Positions 1 to 7,381 of a DNA stretch of 7,381 bases are shown one piece after another. The translations under genes were made by a program, and so were the position numbers. The notes under the pieces were generated by a model. The model worked only from the letters and a program-made list of their open reading frames with translations, ran no database searches and was not told where the DNA came from. This DNA comes from Steroidobacteraceae bacterium (lineage in GTDB: Bacteria; Pseudomonadota; Gammaproteobacteria; Steroidobacterales; Steroidobacteraceae). The first letter of the stretch is position 1; every line of letters begins with the position of its first letter. Location: NCBI GenBank assembly GCA_021325695.1, contig JAJTCR010000053.1, positions 1 through 7,381 of the forward strand, read 5' to 3'.

Positions 1-4771
<4,771 letters not shown>

Positions 4772-4772
4772 C

Positions 4773-6635
4773 TCAGCGCCCGGCGGCCGCGCCGGCGGCG
4801 GGCAGCGCGAGCAGTGCGTCGCGACGTCCCAGCAGGGCCTTGCGCGCCCGCGCATCCAGCAGCTCGCCGAGCACCGACGTGAGCGTGGCCTCGTCGAGCC
4901 GTTGCAGCCGTCGACGCAGCTCGACGCCCGGCTTCGGCGGTTGCGACTGCAGGTAAGCGGGGAAGCCGCGGCCCGTGCCGAAGGCCTTCGCGTGATTCGT
5001 GGCGTAGACGTACCACTCGGACGCGTCGAACAGCAGGCTCTCGAGCGTGCGGCCCTCGTTGCCGACCAGTCCGTCGAACGCGTACACGAGCTGGAACTGC
5101 GGCTCGAGCGCGCACCAGCCGGCCGCGCGGAGCGACTGCTTCTGGACGTCGGCTTGCGACACCCACTTGGCGGGACGCGCCTGCACCACGCCGCGCTGGC
5201 CCTGCACCTCGCGCTCGACCGTGGCGGGCACGATGCCGAGGCCGAGGTGGCGATCGAGCCGGAAGGCCGCCACTTCCTTGCGGACGTCGCCGGCGCTGCG
5301 TTGCTGGAACACGCCGGGAATCCTGCGGCCCTCGTGCTCGATCACGACGTCGAGCTCACCGGGCCCGCGCGGTCCGGTCACCGACACCGTGCCGGCAGTC
5401 AGTGCGGCCGCCACGACGGCGTCCTCGACCGAGTTCGGTGCGACGTACAGTCCTTCGGACGCCGGCGCCGCGAGCTGCGACTCGCCGGTGTACCGCACGC
5501 TCAGCTTCGGTCCCTCGATCGTCAACGCGGCTCCGCGACCCTTGTAGACGGCCTTGTTCATTCCGGCATCGAGCTTGACGACACGTCCGTCGAAGCGTGT
5601 CACGGCACGCAGGTTGCGCGTCGGCGTGTGACCCACCACCACGCGCGCGACCTTGAACTGCTCGAGCAGCGGCGCCAGGACGTCGCCCTCGGCCACTTCG
5701 TTGCAGAGTGCGGCGCCGCGATACCAGTTGGGTCCGTCGGGATTCAGCAGGGGGTGAGCGTCGGCCTCCGCGAAACCCTTCACCGCGGCCTCGAGTTCCG
5801 GCGCTGCGTTGCCACCGGCCAGCCGGGCCGCCAGGCGTTCCTTCGCAAGCTCGGGTCGCGCGGCGAAAGCGTCGCCCGGTTGCAGCAGTCCGGCCTGCTC
5901 CAGTTGCGAATATCGCTGCACATACTCGACGACCGCCGTGCGATAGCGGGTGTTGAGCTCGGCCAGGGTCATGCCCTGCAGCACCGGCGACGGCCCGGCG
6001 TGCATGAACAGCGTGTCGTCGACCACGACCGCGACCGGCAGGCCGAGCAGCCAGCGCCCGTACCGGCCGTCGTGTGCAAGCGCGGCGCGGTGGCCGAAAT
6101 ACCCGGGCGCAAACTTCTGGTCGAACGCGGACCCCGAACCGGGACCATTGGCCTTTTCCCAGTCCGCGCGCAGCCGCTCGCGCAATCCCGGCGGCTCGAG
6201 GTCGACGTACGCCGCGTACTCGCCCGGATCGACGTAGCGCAGGTCGCCGAGCACGTTCATCGCCTCGTGATTGCCGAGCACGACGTGCAGTGCGCCGCCG
6301 GCCGATTGCGCCTCGGACTGCAGCCGCATCAGCAGGTCCATCACCTTGCGGGAACCGGCGCCGCGGTCGAGCAGGTCGCCGAGGCTCACGACGTGGACGC
6401 GACCGCCGGCCCAGCGGTCCTGAGGGCCCAGCACGCCGGCTTCGCGCAGCAGCGTGACGAGTTCGTCGTAGGCCCCGTGCACGTCCGCAAACGCGATCAC
6501 GCGGCCGACGCCGCGCCATTCCGCCTGCGCGGCGGGCGGGGCGGGCGCCTGCGCCAACGCCAGCGGGGACGCGGCGACCAGGCAGGCGCAGGCCGCGACG
6601 CATGAACGAAAGCGAACTCGTGCACTGCGCTGCAT
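4773..6635 (-). CDS. Exported Shewanella-like PPP-family metallophosphoesterase with C-terminal kinase-like (probably inactive) domain
   Basis: 620 residues. The N-terminus is a Sec signal peptide: basic RSARVRFR, a hydrophobic stretch to ~28, and a likely AQA cleavage site at ~30. Residues ~41-385 form a calcineurin-like phosphatase domain with two-metal motifs ADVHG (50-54), GDLLDRG (86-92), GNHE (121-124), MHAG (211-214) and VVGHTPT (333-339). The SRKVMDLLMRL and GNHEAMNVLGDLRYV stretches are characteristic of Shewanella-like phosphatases, which hydrolyse phosphoesters, often on phosphoproteins. The substrate here is unknown. Family members usually end near the VGHT and LDAGMN region; this one continues about 230 residues. 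The extension contains RKEVAAFRLDRHLGLGIVP (452-470) and FDGLVGNEGR (520-529), resembling a FAM20/PI3K-type kinase fold with lost catalytic residues. It ends in an Ala/Gly-rich tail. The ATG at 6635 is favoured because it opens the signal peptide, has a GGGGA upstream, and sits 12 bases after the stop of the preceding gene, implying co-transcription. Confidence 0.93.
   Translation of the reverse strand: MQRSARVRFRSCVAACACLVAASPLALAQAPAPPAAQAEWRGVGRVIAFADVHGAYDELVTLLREAGVLGPQDRWAGGRVHVVSLGDLLDRGAGSRKVMDLLMRLQSEAQSAGGALHVVLGNHEAMNVLGDLRYVDPGEYAAYVDLEPPGLRERLRADWEKANGPGSGSAFDQKFAPGYFGHRAALAHDGRYGRWLLGLPVAVVVDDTLFMHAGPSPVLQGMTLAELNTRYRTAVVEYVQRYSQLEQAGLLQPGDAFAARPELAKERLAARLAGGNAAPELEAAVKGFAEADAHPLLNPDGPNWYRGAALCNEVAEGDVLAPLLEQFKVARVVVGHTPTRNLRAVTRFDGRVVKLDAGMNKAVYKGRGAALTIEGPKLSVRYTGESQLAAPASEGLYVAPNSVEDAVVAAALTAGTVSVTGPRGPGELDVVIEHEGRRIPGVFQQRSAGDVRKEVAAFRLDRHLGLGIVPATVEREVQGQRGVVQARPAKWVSQADVQKQSLRAAGWCALEPQFQLVYAFDGLVGNEGRTLESLLFDASEWYVYATNHAKAFGTGRGFPAYLQSQPPKPGVELRRRLQRLDEATLTSVLGELLDARARKALLGRRDALLALPAAGAAAGR
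4830..5340 (-). other. Predicted pseudokinase domain at the C-terminus of the phosphatase
   Basis: This covers residues ~432-602 of the phosphatase protein. The fold is inferred from a beta-3-like GVFQ (441-444), an alpha-C-like KEVAAFRLDRHLGLG (453-467) with Glu454 kept, the VPATVEREV strand, a catalytic-loop region FDGLVGNEGR (520-529) and a DFG-like ATNHAKAF (545-552). Aligned without gaps through the loop to the neighbouring kinase-like protein, the catalytic Asp is Gly528, the metal-binding Asn is Ser533 and the second metal-binding Asp is Asn547. The usual beta-3 Lys is Gln444. The loss of all four argues against phosphotransfer. The family assignment is by motif reading only. Confidence 0.55.
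6546..6635 (-). other. Signal peptide coding segment of the phosphatase
   Basis: Residues 1-30 have a basic N-region with four Arg in the first ten residues, a hydrophobic Ala/Val/Leu/Cys core (residues 11-28) and small residues at -3 and -1 (AQA). A second AQA at 36-38 is an alternative cleavage point. The PAPPAA segment that follows is a typical post-cleavage linker before the phosphatase fold begins at about residue 41. This predicts a periplasmic mature enzyme. Confidence 0.8.
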
Positions 6636-6640
6636 GGCGA

Positions 6641-6645
6641 TCCCC
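6641..6645 (-). promoter_or_regulatory. Weak Shine-Dalgarno site for the phosphatase gene
   Basis: On the minus strand, GGGGA lies five bases before the ATG at 6633-6635, inside the 12-base gap after the TGA of the upstream kinase-like gene. It is only a partial match to AGGAGG. The tight spacing suggests that ribosomes finishing the upstream gene help initiate here (translational coupling, inferred). It supports the ATG at 6635 as the start. Confidence 0.5.
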
Positions 6646-6647
6646 GG

Positions 6648-7381
6648 TCAGGTCGACGGCGGTGCGACGGTGGTGATCTCGCCGCGATCGATGCGCTCGA
6701 GCAGGCGGCCCAGCAGCCGGTTGATCGACTGCAACTCGATTTTGGTCAGTCCCATCTGCAGCTGCCCGCCATCGCGGCGCACGCCACGCCGCGGCGAGCT
6801 GTTCGGACCCAGCGGCGCCGGCACCCACGCGCCGTCCTTGAGCTCCCATTGCGCGAGCACCCCAAGCCTGGCCTCGAGCACCTCGGGCGTGATCGTCCGC
6901 AGCCTCGCGACCGTGTCGGCCGGCATTTGCGTGACGCGCACGTCCTTCCAGAGTTCGCCCCGGTCGGCGTCCTCCGAGGCGAAGGCGACGCCGTGGTCGA
7001 TCGAGAAGACGCGCGGGCCGCGCTCGGCGCGTCCGATCAGGAAGTTGCCCGCGTTCGAGTCGCGGTGCTGGATCACGTACGTCAGTGCGTTAAGCTGTCC
7101 GATGTGGCGCGCGTAGACCGGGTCGGCGGCGAACCGCTCCGCGTCGAAGACGTCGGCAATGACCTTGATGTCGTTGAGCCAGTACTGCACGACCGCTAGC
7201 ACCTGGTCGGCCGGCGGAAACGTGCGCGCGACGTCGGGCGAGTATTTCGCGAAGTCGGCGAGGGGGACGAACCTCAGCGTCGTGGGCGGCACGAGGTACT
7301 CCGGCGGGTCGAGGAACAGCTTCTGCAGTTCGTACGCGGCCAGGTCGTAGCGGGGGACGTTGTTGAACGTGTTCGCGCCCG
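6648..7381 (-). CDS. Kinase-fold protein with intact HRD/N/IDH catalytic residues (N-terminus outside window)
   Basis: Only the C-terminal 243 residues are present; the frame runs open off the right edge and ends in TGA at 6648-6650. The visible part has an alpha-C-like segment (RYDLAAYELQKLFL, bases ~7311-7352), then VPPTTLRFVPL. A catalytic-loop signature QHRDSNAGNFLI follows, with Asp at 7059-7061 and Asn at 7044-7046, then a metal-binding motif FSIDHGVAF with Asp at 6996-6998. This order matches the kinase superfamily members of the FAM20/PI3-4-kinase/HipA type, in which the Asp of HRD, the following Asn and the Asp of the DFG-like motif drive phosphotransfer. The nucleotide-binding Lys should lie just beyond the edge and cannot be checked. 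A GTG at 7290-7292 could be mistaken for a start, but kinase-like sequence continues upstream of it. The C-terminal ~70 residues are basic and then helical. Substrate, exact family and cellular location are unresolved. It lies directly upstream of, and probably in one transcript with, the phosphatase. Confidence 0.85.
   Translation of the reverse strand, partial: GANTFNNVPRYDLAAYELQKLFLDPPEYLVPPTTLRFVPLADFAKYSPDVARTFPPADQVLAVVQYWLNDIKVIADVFDAERFAADPVYARHIGQLNALTYVIQHRDSNAGNFLIGRAERGPRVFSIDHGVAFASEDADRGELWKDVRVTQMPADTVARLRTITPEVLEARLGVLAQWELKDGAWVPAPLGPNSSPRRGVRRDGGQLQMGLTKIELQSINRLLGRLLERIDRGEITTVAPPST

Noticed and set aside
4780..4803. GC-rich inverted repeat just past the convergent stops as a terminator
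   Set aside because: Pairing is imperfect, there is no T-run, and it encodes the Ala/Gly-rich tail of the phosphatase.
6588..6599. Lipobox-like VAAC in the phosphatase signal peptide (residues 13-16)
   Set aside because: Too little hydrophobic sequence lies before the Cys, and the hydrophobic core continues past it to an AQA site, so ordinary Sec cleavage is more likely.
4902..6605. 567-codon plus-strand open frame opposite the phosphatase
   Set aside because: Its product has no coherent domain, and the minus strand here encodes a phosphatase with all metal motifs. It is a composition shadow.
5356..6849. 497-codon minus-strand frame overlapping the phosphatase and kinase-like genes
   Set aside because: The translation is Arg/Ala-rich low complexity and spans a real gene junction. 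It is another frame shadow.
7290..7292. GTG at 7290-7292 (minus strand) as the start of the kinase-like gene
   Set aside because: Upstream codons stay open to the edge and encode an alpha-C-like segment (RYDLAAYELQ) that belongs to the same fold.

Overview
This GC-rich window has the strong third-position GC bias of a high-GC bacterium. The gene content (multi-sensor hybrid histidine kinase, exported Shewanella-like phosphatase) fits a high-GC proteobacterium, probably beta- or gammaproteobacterial. There is no rRNA or marker gene to settle the lineage. Coding density is almost total: three genes, two cut by the window edges, with no stretch of even 50 bases left unassigned. I see no RNA gene, mobile element, CRISPR array or sizeable repeat.

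Region 1 (1-4771, plus strand) is one very large soluble hybrid sensor histidine kinase whose start lies left of the window. Its order is GAF, HisKA, HATPase, receiver, GAF, PAS, GAF, PAS, HisKA, HATPase, receiver. It therefore has two complete kinase modules, each followed by a receiver, with a duplicated GAF-PAS sensory block between them. No membrane segment or DNA-binding output is visible.

Region 2 (4773-7381, minus strand) is a tail-to-tail neighbour separated from the kinase by a single base. It reads leftward as an apparent two-gene operon. First comes the C-terminal part of a kinase-fold protein (HRD-x4-N loop and I-D-H metal motif intact). Twelve bases later comes a 620-residue exported PPP-type (Shewanella-like) phosphatase. 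That phosphatase carries a C-terminal extension which itself looks like the same kinase fold, but with its Lys, Asp, Asn and Asp catalytic positions replaced.

The most interesting point is this pairing: an apparently intact kinase-like protein encoded next to a phosphatase fused to an apparent pseudokinase. It suggests a reversible phosphorylation module in or at the cell envelope, with the dead domain acting as adaptor, substrate binder or regulator. The motifs are read directly from the sequence; the functional link is inference. Nothing visible ties this operon to the convergent histidine kinase.
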